From positions 1 to 32,179 of the forward strand of contig JACKDL010000050.1 in NCBI GenBank assembly GCA_020633555.1: a stretch of DNA of 32,179 nt, written 5' to 3'. The notes below the pieces were generated by a model, which had not been told where the DNA came from, did no database searches, and saw only the letters and a program-made list of their open reading frames with translations. Every line of letters starts with the position of its first letter. The first letter of the stretch is position 1. The translations under genes and the position numbers were made by a program. Shown in pieces: positions 15,405 through 24,446 of the stretch. This stretch comes from Myxococcales bacterium. GTDB lineage: Bacteria; Myxococcota_A; Bradymonadia; UBA7976; UBA1532.

Positions 15405-18005
15405 TCAGAGCGAGCGCACGAGGCGGAAGCCCAACCACTGGTGGCGGGCCTCCAGGCGCACGCTGAAGCGGCTGGCCACCCGGCAGCCCGCCTCGGCGGC
15501 CTCGTAGCAGCCCCCCCGGGCTACCCGGGGCGCCTGGGCGCCGGCGTCCACCTCGAAGGGCTCGGTGGTCCACTCGCGCACGTTGCCGCCCATGCCGCGC
15601 ACACCATAGGGGCTCAGATCGTCCGGGTAGGCGTCCACCGCCACCAATGGGCGCTGGGCGGGGGCCGAGTCGCGCATCTTGCACCAGGTGGGATCCAGGT
15701 GGTTCCCCCACGGGAAGCAGCGCCCGTCCACGCCCCGGGCCGCCTTCTCCCACTCCGCCGCGGTGGGCAGGCGCCAGGGCAGGCCGGTGTGCTCGGCCCG
15801 CCAGCGGGCGTAGGCCTGGGCGCACTCGAAGTCGATCATCACCACCGGCAGCCGGGTGTTCCAGGTGTAGGTGTGATCGGCCGCGTCGCCGTTGATGCGG
15901 GGCGCCCAACGGATGGCATCGGCCTCGCGGCCCGCCTGCACCAGCGCGTGGATGAACTGCAGGTAGGCCCCGTTGGTGACCGGATCCCGCTCGATCACGA
16001 AGTCGTCCACCCAGGCGGTCTGGCTCCGCAGCCCATCCACCGCAGCGGGATCGCCGCCGAGCAAGGCCGGGCCCGCCGGCACGAACACCTCGTCGGGCCC
16101 CACCGCGTCCGCAGGGGGCAGGCGCACGGGCCGCTCGCCCTGTTCGCCGGCCCGCCGTCCGTCCCAATGGCGGCGCCGCTCCACGTGCACGGGGTAGTCC
16201 ACCGTGGCGCACCCCGGCGCGCTCAAGCGGATCAGGTAGCTGCCGCTGGGCAGGCGCAGGCGGCTGACGGGGCGCTCGGTCAGCGCGCGCACCGGCTCGG
16301 GCCGGGCACGGCGCCCCTCGGCCACCACCCGGAACAGCTCGGCCGCCGCGTCGGGCGGATCGGTGAGCAGCGACAGGCGACCCTCGTCGGCCAGGTAGGC
16401 CAGGTACTCCTCGCGCTGGCTCGAGGTGGCCGGCAGCGCCGAGGCGTGGGTCCGCAGCAGGCTCGCGTAGCGAATCGTCTCGGCCTCGTCGCGCTCGGCT
16501 TCGGCCGCCGCGTGCCGGTCCTGGTACAGGCGCGCCAGGCGCCCATGGGCCTCGGGCAGCTCGGGCACGTGGCTCAGGGCCGCCCGCAGGCGCTCCTCGC
16601 GCAGCACCTCGGCCTGTGCCGCGGCGCGGGCGCTGGCCTCGGCCTCCTCGGCCTTGGCCCAGGCGGCGTACTTCTGGGCCACGGGCGCGTAGGGCGGCAG
16701 CCCGGCCAGCATGCCCTGGGCCGCGCGGCGGGCCTCGCGGGCCGCCTGGCGGTGCTCGGCGATGGCGGGCACCAGCGCGTCGGCCTCGCGCACCAGGCGC
16801 AGCGCGTCCGTGCGCTTGCGCGCCCCCTCCAGCCACTCGGCCACGGCCGTCGCCAGGGCGCCCGCGTCCGGGAAGCGATCACCCGCCGCCTGGGCCATGG
16901 CCTTGTCGCAGATATCCGCGAGCGGCTGCGGAATGGGGAGATCCCCCTCGAGCGGGCGCCGCCGCCCCAGGATCACCTGCATCATCACCGCCAGCGGCTT
17001 CTCGCCCTCGAAGGGGTAGCGCCCGGTGAGGATCTGGTAGAGCACGGCCCCCAGCGAGAACACGTCGCTGGCCGGGCTGAGCGCGGCCAGATCGCCGCGG
17101 GCCTGCTCGGGCGGCATGTACATGGGCGTGCCCACGGCGTCGCCCGTGCGCGTCTCCAGGGGCGAGCCCTCCTGCAGGCTGCGCCGCTGGATGATGTGCT
17201 CGGGATCCACCAGGGTGGCGTCCTCGTCGGTGGGTACGAGCTGGCCCAGCGGCTTGGCGATGCCCCAATCCATCACCAGCACCTCGCCGAAGGCGCCGAT
17301 CATGATGTTCTCGGGCTTCAGGTCGCGATGGATCACCCCCCGGCTGTGGGCGTAGGCCATGGCCTCGCAGGCCGAGTGGAACCAGCCGACGATCCGGTGC
17401 AGCGTGGGCGGCTTCAGGTCGGGCGGGGGATCGCCGTGCAGCGCCTGGATGTGCTTGGTGAGGGTCCGCCCCCGGACCCGCTGCATGGTGTAGTACAGGC
17501 GGTCATCGTCCAGGCGCCCGATGCCGTGCACGCTCACGATGCCCGGGTGCTGCAGCTTGGCGGTCAGCCGCGCCTCTTCGATGAAGCGCATCACGGCCTC
17601 GGCGCCCACCTCGCGGCCGTCCACCTTCTTCAAGGCCACCCGGCGGTCGAGCACCGGATCGCGCACCTCGAGCACCTCGCCCATGCCGCCCTGGCCGAGC
17701 TTGCTCACCCGCTCGTAGCCGTCCAGGTCGTCGGGGTGATCCGCGGCCCGCTCCAGCACCATGGGCTTGAGCCCGAAGGCCTCGGCCAGCAGGGCGTGGC
17801 GATCGGGGGCCGGCCCCCGATGACCCCCCGCTTGATCGGTGCTGATCAGGGTGTCCAGGGTGCCCAGCACCGGCGGGATCACGAGCGCCTCGCGGGCGCG
17901 GCTGGCCAAGGCGGGGGGCAGGCTGCCGAGCACCGCCTCGCGCTTGGGCGGCGGCAGGCTCTGCAGGGCCTCGAGCAGGGCGTCAAAGCCGGCCAGATCC
18001 TGCAT
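15405..18005 (-). CDS. Ser/Thr protein kinase fused to a formylglycine-generating-enzyme-like domain
   Basis: An 866-aa protein. Kinase domain about 96-375: Gly loop KLGQGGMGEV, VAIK-type lysine in RVALKKV (Lys126), catalytic IHRDLKPENIM, DWG instead of DFG (VMDWGIAK) and PPEQAR for APE; all catalytic groups are present, so it is probably active. A long Ala/Arg/Glu helical region without an obvious membrane helix follows, then a short PEGA-like beta segment (LPSGSYLIRLSAPG) and a C-terminal FGE-sulfatase/SUMF1-type domain (about 640-866: FVPAGPALLGGD, WRLPTAAEWEKAARG, GGNVREW, GFRLVRSL). Such fusions occur in Myxococcota and Chlamydiae; in most the FGE part is thought to bind ligands. Its ATG overlaps the upstream giant gene's TGA (TGATG), so the two are coupled. 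Confidence 0.88.
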   Translation of the reverse strand: MQDLAGFDALLEALQSLPPPKREAVLGSLPPALASRAREALVIPPVLGTLDTLISTDQAGGHRGPAPDRHALLAEAFGLKPMVLERAADHPDDLDGYERVSKLGQGGMGEVLEVRDPVLDRRVALKKVDGREVGAEAVMRFIEEARLTAKLQHPGIVSVHGIGRLDDDRLYYTMQRVRGRTLTKHIQALHGDPPPDLKPPTLHRIVGWFHSACEAMAYAHSRGVIHRDLKPENIMIGAFGEVLVMDWGIAKPLGQLVPTDEDATLVDPEHIIQRRSLQEGSPLETRTGDAVGTPMYMPPEQARGDLAALSPASDVFSLGAVLYQILTGRYPFEGEKPLAVMMQVILGRRRPLEGDLPIPQPLADICDKAMAQAAGDRFPDAGALATAVAEWLEGARKRTDALRLVREADALVPAIAEHRQAAREARRAAQGMLAGLPPYAPVAQKYAAWAKAEEAEASARAAAQAEVLREERLRAALSHVPELPEAHGRLARLYQDRHAAAEAERDEAETIRYASLLRTHASALPATSSQREEYLAYLADEGRLSLLTDPPDAAAELFRVVAEGRRARPEPVRALTERPVSRLRLPSGSYLIRLSAPGCATVDYPVHVERRRHWDGRRAGEQGERPVRLPPADAVGPDEVFVPAGPALLGGDPAAVDGLRSQTAWVDDFVIERDPVTNGAYLQFIHALVQAGREADAIRWAPRINGDAADHTYTWNTRLPVVMIDFECAQAYARWRAEHTGLPWRLPTAAEWEKAARGVDGRCFPWGNHLDPTWCKMRDSAPAQRPLVAVDAYPDDLSPYGVRGMGGNVREWTTEPFEVDAGAQAPRVARGGCYEAAEAGCRVASRFSVRLEARHQWLGFRLVRSL

Positions 18006-21000
18006 CAGACGCCCCCCCCTTCGATGGAGCGCCGCACCCGCTCGCACCGCTCGGCGTAGTCGCGGGCGGCGGGATCGGCGGGGTCCAGCGCGCGGCACAC
18101 CTGGAACAGGCGCTCCGCTTCGCCGAAGGCCCGGTCGTGGAAGGCGCGCACCGCCCGCTCGAAGATGGGCCGGGTGGCCTCCTTGGCCGCCACGGCGCCC
18201 TGGGGATCGGCGTCGTAGATCTCGAAGACGGGCTGCCCGTGGATCTCGTCGATGTGCCGCATGCGGTGACCAGCCGCCCGCAGCACGGGCTCGGCCTCGC
18301 CCGCCACCAGCACGCCGGCCCGCAGCCGCTTGGTGCGCGCCTCGAGGGCGCTGGCCGCGTTCACCGCGTCGCTGATGACGGTCGTGTCCAAGCGCCGCTG
18401 GTTGCCCACGGCCCCCAGCACCAGCTCGCCCGTGTGGACGCCCACGCCCAGGTGGACCGGCGCGCGGCCCACCGCCCGCCGGGCCTCGTTGAACTCGGCC
18501 ACGGCCCGCTGCATGTCCACCGCGGCGGCCACGGCGTCGGTGAAGGCGCCGGGGAACAGCGCCATCACCGAGTCGCCCATGTACTTGTCCACGAAGCCGC
18601 CGTGGCGGGTGATGGGGGGCTCCAGCACCGACAGCCAGCGGTTGACGAACCGGAAGCTGTCGGTGGGATCCCAGCCGCGGGTCAGCGCGCCGAAGCCGTG
18701 CATGTCGGCAAACAGCACGGTCATGCGCTGGGCCTTGGCGTCGCCCGGCTGCACCTCGGTGAGCGAGTCGCGCCCCAGGGCCTGCATGAAGGCGTGGGGG
18801 ACGAAGCGATCGGCGGCCCGGTTGAAGCGGCTGAGGGTCAGGTGGGTGCGCAGGCGGGCGATGAGCTCCGGCCCGTCCACCGGCTTGGTCACATAGTCGT
18901 TGGCCCCGGCGCCCAGGCCGGCGATCAGGTCGCCCGTCTGGTTCTTGGCCGTCAACAGCAGGATGGGCAGCGCCACCCCATGGCGGGTCTGCCGGATGGC
19001 CTCGGTCACCGCCAGGCCGTCCAGGTCGGGCATCATCACATCCAGGATGATCGCGTCCACCTCGAGCCCGCCGTTGAGTCGGTCGAGCGCCGCGCGGCCG
19101 CCCAACGCCGTGTGCACCGTGAAGCCCTGCGGCTGCAAGTGCTGCAGCACCACCTGCAGGTTCACGGGCTCATCGTCCACCACCAGGATCCGTGCGCCGT
19201 CCCCCGGCCGGGGCTGGTCCCCCACGGGCTCCAGCACCACCGTCTGGGGCTTGCCCGCGGGCTTGACGCTGCGCCGAGGCGTGCGCGCCGCCAGGTGATC
19301 GACCCCCTGGGCCACGGGGAGCGTGAACCAGAAGGTGCTGCCCTGCCCCGGCACGCTGCGCACGCCGATCTGGCCGCCCTGCGCCTCGACGAGCTGCCGC
19401 GCGATGGGCAGCCCCAGGCCCGTGCCTCCCCGGGCCGTGTCCACGTCGGCGTCGCCTTGATCGAAGGCCTGGAAGATCCGCTCGTGCAGGCCCGCGTCGA
19501 TGCCCGGGCCGGTGTCGGTCACCTCAAAGCGGATCCGCTCGCCCTCCACCTGGGCCCGCACGGTGATCTGACCCTCGTCGGTGAACTTGGCCGCGTTGCC
19601 CAGCAGGTTCAGCAGCACCTGTTCCAGCCGGTCCTCGTCAGCGAGCACCAGCGGCAGATCCCCGGGCAGCGTGTCGCGCACCGCCAGCCGCTTGGCGTCC
19701 AACAACGGCCGCAGGATGGCCACCGCGCGGTCCACGACCCCCACGGCCTCGACCGGCGCCAGGTGCACCGTGAGCGCGTCCTCCCGCAGGGCCGAGAAGT
19801 CGAGGATGTCGTTGATCAGCGAGGCGAGCCGCCGCCCGCTCGACACGATCATGTCGAGGTTCTGCGTCACGCCGGGCCGCAACTCGCCCTGCGCGCCGTC
19901 CAGCAGGCTGCGGGCCAGCCCGATGATGCCGTTGAGCGGGGTCCGCAGCTCGTGGCTGGTCTTCGCCAGGAACTCCTCGCGCAGGCGGTCCACGTGGGTG
20001 AGCTGCCGGTTCTGGATCGCCAGCCGCTCGGCGGCCTCGCGGGCGGCCTTGAGCAGGATGGCGTTCTGCAGGGCCGTGGCGCCCTGCCGGGCCAGCGCCT
20101 GCACCAGGCGGGCCCGCGCCTCGGTAAACACCCCGCTGGCCAGGTTGTTCTCGAGGTACAGCACCCCCAGCCGGCCCCCCTGGTGCACCAGGGCCACGCA
20201 CAGCACCGAGCGCACGCCCCGCGCCTGCACGTCGGGCGACCCCGCGAACCGGCTGTCGGCGGCGTCCTCGCACACCACCGTCTCGCCGGTGCGGGCCACG
20301 TAGTGCACGAGATCCAGCGGCACCCCGGCGAAGTGATCCAGGGCCACCGCCTGCATGACCTCGGTGGCCTCGGGCCGGGCCTCGGCAGCCACCAGCAGCT
20401 CGCCCTCGCGATCGAGCACCAACACGCCGCGCTCGGCGGCGGCGTTCTCGATGACGATGCGCATCAAGGCCGCGAGCAGCCCATCCAGATCCCGCGCGGC
20501 CCCCAGGGCCTCGTTCGCCGCCAGCACGGCGCCCACGTCCAGCGTGGGCCCCGCCACAACCTCCTGCTGGGCGCCCAACACGTCGGCGTGGGCCTGCCAC
20601 AGGGCGTCCGCCGCGCCGGCCGCGCCCCACTCCCGCAGGGCGCGCACGGCCTCGCGCAGGTGCCCGCGCGCCGGCACCACCCGCCCCGCCACCAGGTGGA
20701 ACAAGGCCGCCCGGTGCTGGATGAGGGCCTCGTCGTGCACGAAGCCTGCGGTCTGCGCCGTGTGCGCGGCCCGGCCGTAGCCGTCCATGGCGCCGCCCAC
20801 ATCACCCGCGAGGGCCGCCCGCTCGGCGCGGGCCCAAAGCAGCCGGTGCATGTGGTTGGCAGGCGCGGTCTCGGCGAAGGCGGCCAGCAGACCCAGATCG
20901 GCCTCCAGCCGGGCCAGCAGCGCGTCGCGCGCCTCGCCCTGGGCTGCCGCCGCCGCCGCGGCCACCGCCACGGCCCGGTAGGTCACCGCCGCCGGGAAGG

Positions 21001-24000
21001 CCACCGCCGGCGCCACCGCCGGATCCGCCAGGGTCTCGGCCGCCGCGTCCAGAGCCGCCAGGGCGTGGGCCGGCTCGCTGAAGACCAGCCCCAGCAGCGC
21101 CTCAGCGCAGGCCATGTAGGCCGTGATCACGGGCGGCGCCTGCGCGACGATGGGCCGCATCGTCGGGGCATCGAAGCGGGCACCCTCCAGCCGGGCGGCG
21201 TGCTCGCCCCCGGCCCGCAGGTTGGCCACCACCTGCCCCCAGATGCCCGCCGATATGGCCGCCAGATCCTGCCCGTGGTGCAACAGGCCCGTCACCGTGG
21301 GCGCGAAGTCGGCGTCCATCCGGTCCAGCGACTCGCCCGCCAGCAGCCGCACCATGTAGCGGGTGTTGGCGCAGTAGCCGTAGACGTTCGGATCCCCCAG
21401 CTCCAGCGCCCGGCGGGCGCCCGCCGCCAGCTCCACCGCCGTGCGGGTGAAGGGCTGCTTCCAGTGGTGGATGAAGGCCAGGTACTCCACCAGGCCGCCG
21501 GTGAGCCCCTGGGGTACGTCGCGCCGCCGCAGGGCCTCGCTCATCTGCCCGACGAGCCAGCCCGCGTCGTACTGGCCGCTGGCGCAGAGCATGATCCCCA
21601 GGTGGCTGAAGGCCGCGGCCGATCCGGGCGCCACGCCGTGGCTCAGGGTCAGGTCCACCACGTGCAGAGCCGCCGAGGGGTGCATCTCGCGCAGCCCCAT
21701 GGCCATGGCGGGCAGACCGCTGCCGAGCACCTGCGAGGTGGCCACCACCGCCGGATCGGTGGCGTTCTCGAGCGCCTGCACCCCCGCGGGGCCCAGCGCC
21801 ATCACCCGGTTCATCGTGGCGCCCAGCCGCGCGAACAGGTCCTCTGGTCCGGTGGGCACCGGGACGGGGTGGCCCAGATCGGCCGCGGTTGCCAGCACCA
21901 GCCGGCCACCGTCCGCCAGCCGCAGCTCGTTGATGAGCAGGTGGGCTCGCAGGCCGTACACGCCCACCCGATCCAGCGCCGTCCGAGCGTGGCCCTCGAC
22001 CTCCTGCGCCAGGGTCTGCGCCCCGGCCACGTCGCCGGCCAGCCGCAGGGCGTCCGCGAGCCCCAGGTTCACCGCCAGGGTCAGCGGGTAACAGGCGGTC
22101 CAGCCGGTGTCGGCGAGCAGCTCCCGGGCGGCCTGGAAGTGTCCCTGGGCGAGCTCGTGCGCGCCCGCCGCGCGGGCTCGCCCAGCGGCCCGGGCCAGCA
22201 CATCGGCCGCCTGCTGCCGCTCGGCCGCCGCCTGCAACGCCGGGGCGCCCTTGGCCAGGTGGTCGGCCACGTCGAACAGCAGACCGTCGTCGGCCTCGGG
22301 CAGCCGCGGCATGAGACGTCGCGCCAGGGCCAGGTGCAGCGCCGTCCGCTCCCGCTCGGGCAGCAGCGACCGCGCGGCCTCTTGCACGCGATCGTGCACG
22401 AAGCGGTACTGGCTGCCCGCACCCGCCGCCTCGGGGCGCAGCGCCGCCTCGCCCAAGGGCAACAGCAGCCCCTGCCGAACCGCCGGCGCCAGCCCGCGGG
22501 CCACCATCTCGGGGGGCAGGTGGCGCACCTCGGCCAGCGCGTCCACGGCCACCACGCTGCCCACCACCGCGGCCTGCACCAGCAGGGCCCGCGACACGTC
22601 GGGCAGCCGGCGGATGCGCCCGGCCATCAGCTCCACCACGTTGTCGGTGATGTCGGCGGCCGCGATGGCCGCCAGGTCCCACCGCCAGCGGTGGGCCGCC
22701 TGGTCGCGGCTGAGCAGGCCGTCCTCGTGCAGGGTCTGCAGGAAGCGCCCGACGAAGAAGGGGTTGGCCCCTGTCTTCTGGCCCACCAGCTCGGCCAGGG
22801 GCGCCACCAGCTCGGGCGTCTCGCCCACCGCCGCCGCCACCAGCGCCGCCACCGCGGGCACGGCCAAGGGCTCCAACCGCACTGTCTGCAGGGTGTGGCC
22901 ACGCGCCGTGAGCGCGGCCTGGAGCGCCCGCAGCGGGTGGTCGTCGTCCAGGGAGTCGTCGCGATGAGCCCCCACCACGTGCAGGGCCAGCCCGGCCTCG
23001 CCCTGCAGCAGGCGCTCCACCAGCGCCAGCGTGGCCCCGTCGGCCCACTGCAGGTCGTCCAAGGCAAGCACCACCGGGTGCTCGGGCCGCGCCAGCACCG
23101 CCAGCACCGCCGCCAGCGTGCCGGCCAGACGGACCTGGGCGGCCTCGGGCGCCAGGCCGGGCACGGGGGCCACGTCGCCCACCAGGTGCTGCGCCGCGGG
23201 CACCAGATCCACCAGCACCCGCCCGTTGGGCCCCAGGGCCTCGGCGAGTCCGGCCGCCCAGCCATCCACCTCGGCGGACGGGCGCGTCAGGGCCTGCGCC
23301 ATCAGCTCGCCCAGGGCGTCCGCGAGCACCGCGTACGGGCGGTCGCGCTCGTAGCGACGGGCCTTGCCCGCACAGAAGAAGCCCTGGCGACCGGCGACCA
23401 GCGGCTTCAGCTCCGCCACCAGCCGGCTCTTCCCGATGCCGGCGGGCCCGCCCACCAGGGTGAGCTGGGGTGCCCCGGACGCGGCCGCCTCGAACGCCGC
23501 CCCGAGCACCGAGAGCTCGGCGTCTCGGCCATACAGCGCTTGAGGGATCTGGAAGCGGTCGCTGAAGGTGTGCCCCGTGGGGCTGAAGTCCGAGAGGGTG
23601 CCCATGGCCAGGGCCTGGCGCGCGGTGGCCAGGTCCGACAGCAGGCCCGCCGCCGTCTGGTAGCGATCCTCGGGCGCCTTCGCCAGCAGGCGCTCCACCA
23701 GATCCGCCACGCCCCGCGGGGCCTCCAGCCGCGCCGGACGCCGGGCCACGTGGGCGTGCACCCAGCCCGAGGGGTCATCGGCCTGCAGGGGCAGCGCCCC
23801 CGCGAACTGCTCAAAGAGCAGCACCCCCATCGCGTACAGATCGGCCCGCTGATCCACCACCCGGTTCAGGCGCCCGGTCTGCTCGGGGGCCAGATAGGGC
23901 AGCCGGGCGCCTGCGGCGCTGGGGTCCACCGGCGGGACGGTCCCGGCGGCGCTCAGCCGCGTGGCCTCATCGAACCCCGACAGCCAGCACTGCCCCTCGG

Positions 24001-24424
24001 GCGAGATCCAGATGGCGTCCGGCCCGAGCGCGCGGTGAATCACCCCCGCCGCGTGCACCTCGGCCAGCGCCGCCACCAGCGCCTCGGCCCGCGCCAGGAA
24101 GGCGTGCAGATCGCCCACCACCGGCTCGGCCAGGCTCAGCGGGCGCTGCCCGTCGTGGGCCACCGCCAGCGTGGGGCGCCCGTCGAGCACCTGGGTGGCC
24201 AGCGGCCGCAGCACCGCGGAGGCGGGGAGCGCGGCCGCGATGGCGCGGGCGTTCGTGAGGGCTGCGCGCTCGGAAGGATCGTCCGCGGCAGCGAAGCGCA
24301 GCAGCGCCGGCACGCCGTCCGGCAGCACGCCCCGCCGCAGGGGCCCGGCGTAGGGCGCCGGGAAGGCTGCGGCCAGGGTGGTGAGCGAAGCGGACAAAGG
24401 CGTTACAGTCCAAGGGGCTGGCAC
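18005..24424 (-). CDS. Giant pseudokinase-AAA-GAF-histidine kinase-receiver-cyclase hybrid
   Basis: A 2139-aa soluble signalling protein. Order: kinase-like domain (1-280) with HRA at 130-132 in place of HRD and a degenerate DFG region (GFDEA), so probably a pseudokinase; STAND/MalT-like AAA ATPase (about 315-500, Walker A GGPAGIGKSRL, Walker B VVLALDDLQWAD); long helical repeats to about 1270; GAF (about 1295-1445); HisKA (KTSHELRTPLNG, about 1480) and HATPase (about 1595-1710, NLLGNAAKF, DTGPGID, GGTGLGLPI); receiver (about 1740-1860, phosphoacceptor in ILDVMMPDLDG); class III nucleotidyl cyclase (about 1890-2055). The cyclase keeps both metal Asp (FADMHGF, YMGDSV) but has NAASA where the family has N-x-A-x-R. 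Start GTG 24424; TTG 24397 is an alternative that fits the promoter spacing better. Confidence 0.88.
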   Translation of the reverse strand: MPAPWTVTPLSASLTTLAAAFPAPYAGPLRRGVLPDGVPALLRFAAADDPSERAALTNARAIAAALPASAVLRPLATQVLDGRPTLAVAHDGQRPLSLAEPVVGDLHAFLARAEALVAALAEVHAAGVIHRALGPDAIWISPEGQCWLSGFDEATRLSAAGTVPPVDPSAAGARLPYLAPEQTGRLNRVVDQRADLYAMGVLLFEQFAGALPLQADDPSGWVHAHVARRPARLEAPRGVADLVERLLAKAPEDRYQTAAGLLSDLATARQALAMGTLSDFSPTGHTFSDRFQIPQALYGRDAELSVLGAAFEAAASGAPQLTLVGGPAGIGKSRLVAELKPLVAGRQGFFCAGKARRYERDRPYAVLADALGELMAQALTRPSAEVDGWAAGLAEALGPNGRVLVDLVPAAQHLVGDVAPVPGLAPEAAQVRLAGTLAAVLAVLARPEHPVVLALDDLQWADGATLALVERLLQGEAGLALHVVGAHRDDSLDDDHPLRALQAALTARGHTLQTVRLEPLAVPAVAALVAAAVGETPELVAPLAELVGQKTGANPFFVGRFLQTLHEDGLLSRDQAAHRWRWDLAAIAAADITDNVVELMAGRIRRLPDVSRALLVQAAVVGSVVAVDALAEVRHLPPEMVARGLAPAVRQGLLLPLGEAALRPEAAGAGSQYRFVHDRVQEAARSLLPERERTALHLALARRLMPRLPEADDGLLFDVADHLAKGAPALQAAAERQQAADVLARAAGRARAAGAHELAQGHFQAARELLADTGWTACYPLTLAVNLGLADALRLAGDVAGAQTLAQEVEGHARTALDRVGVYGLRAHLLINELRLADGGRLVLATAADLGHPVPVPTGPEDLFARLGATMNRVMALGPAGVQALENATDPAVVATSQVLGSGLPAMAMGLREMHPSAALHVVDLTLSHGVAPGSAAAFSHLGIMLCASGQYDAGWLVGQMSEALRRRDVPQGLTGGLVEYLAFIHHWKQPFTRTAVELAAGARRALELGDPNVYGYCANTRYMVRLLAGESLDRMDADFAPTVTGLLHHGQDLAAISAGIWGQVVANLRAGGEHAARLEGARFDAPTMRPIVAQAPPVITAYMACAEALLGLVFSEPAHALAALDAAAETLADPAVAPAVAFPAAVTYRAVAVAAAAAAAQGEARDALLARLEADLGLLAAFAETAPANHMHRLLWARAERAALAGDVGGAMDGYGRAAHTAQTAGFVHDEALIQHRAALFHLVAGRVVPARGHLREAVRALREWGAAGAADALWQAHADVLGAQQEVVAGPTLDVGAVLAANEALGAARDLDGLLAALMRIVIENAAAERGVLVLDREGELLVAAEARPEATEVMQAVALDHFAGVPLDLVHYVARTGETVVCEDAADSRFAGSPDVQARGVRSVLCVALVHQGGRLGVLYLENNLASGVFTEARARLVQALARQGATALQNAILLKAAREAAERLAIQNRQLTHVDRLREEFLAKTSHELRTPLNGIIGLARSLLDGAQGELRPGVTQNLDMIVSSGRRLASLINDILDFSALREDALTVHLAPVEAVGVVDRAVAILRPLLDAKRLAVRDTLPGDLPLVLADEDRLEQVLLNLLGNAAKFTDEGQITVRAQVEGERIRFEVTDTGPGIDAGLHERIFQAFDQGDADVDTARGGTGLGLPIARQLVEAQGGQIGVRSVPGQGSTFWFTLPVAQGVDHLAARTPRRSVKPAGKPQTVVLEPVGDQPRPGDGARILVVDDEPVNLQVVLQHLQPQGFTVHTALGGRAALDRLNGGLEVDAIILDVMMPDLDGLAVTEAIRQTRHGVALPILLLTAKNQTGDLIAGLGAGANDYVTKPVDGPELIARLRTHLTLSRFNRAADRFVPHAFMQALGRDSLTEVQPGDAKAQRMTVLFADMHGFGALTRGWDPTDSFRFVNRWLSVLEPPITRHGGFVDKYMGDSVMALFPGAFTDAVAAAVDMQRAVAEFNEARRAVGRAPVHLGVGVHTGELVLGAVGNQRRLDTTVISDAVNAASALEARTKRLRAGVLVAGEAEPVLRAAGHRMRHIDEIHGQPVFEIYDADPQGAVAAKEATRPIFERAVRAFHDRAFGEAERLFQVCRALDPADPAARDYAERCERVRRSIEGGGV
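24404..24409 (+). promoter_or_regulatory. Putative -10 box (TACAGT) for the six-gene operon
   Basis: GT-TACAGT-CC lies 38 nt upstream of the KAS III ATG, inside the start of the divergent sensor gene. It matches the TAnnnT pattern seen at other gene starts here. Confidence 0.35.
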
Positions 24425-24433
24425 GGAACGCGG

Positions 24434-24439
24434 AGCTTA
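24434..24439 (-). promoter_or_regulatory. Putative -10 box (TAAGCT) for the sensor-kinase operon
   Basis: The minus strand reads GTGC-TAAGCT-CC, nearly identical to the box before the multihaem cytochrome gene. It lies only 10 nt before the GTG start at 24424 but 37 nt before an in-frame TTG at 24397. The mRNA is therefore either nearly leaderless or starts translation at the TTG. Confidence 0.4.
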
Positions 24440-24446
24440 GCACCGA

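Noticed and set aside
14293..16836. Minus-strand open frame crossing the convergent junction
   Set aside because: It runs through the ends of two real convergent genes in the wrong frame and lacks any family signature.
14961..18059. Long plus-strand open frame (over 1000 codons) opposite the kinase gene
   Set aside because: Antisense to a clear kinase-FGE gene; its translation is low-complexity Gly/His/Arg/Ala, as expected from the reverse frame of GC-rich coding DNA.
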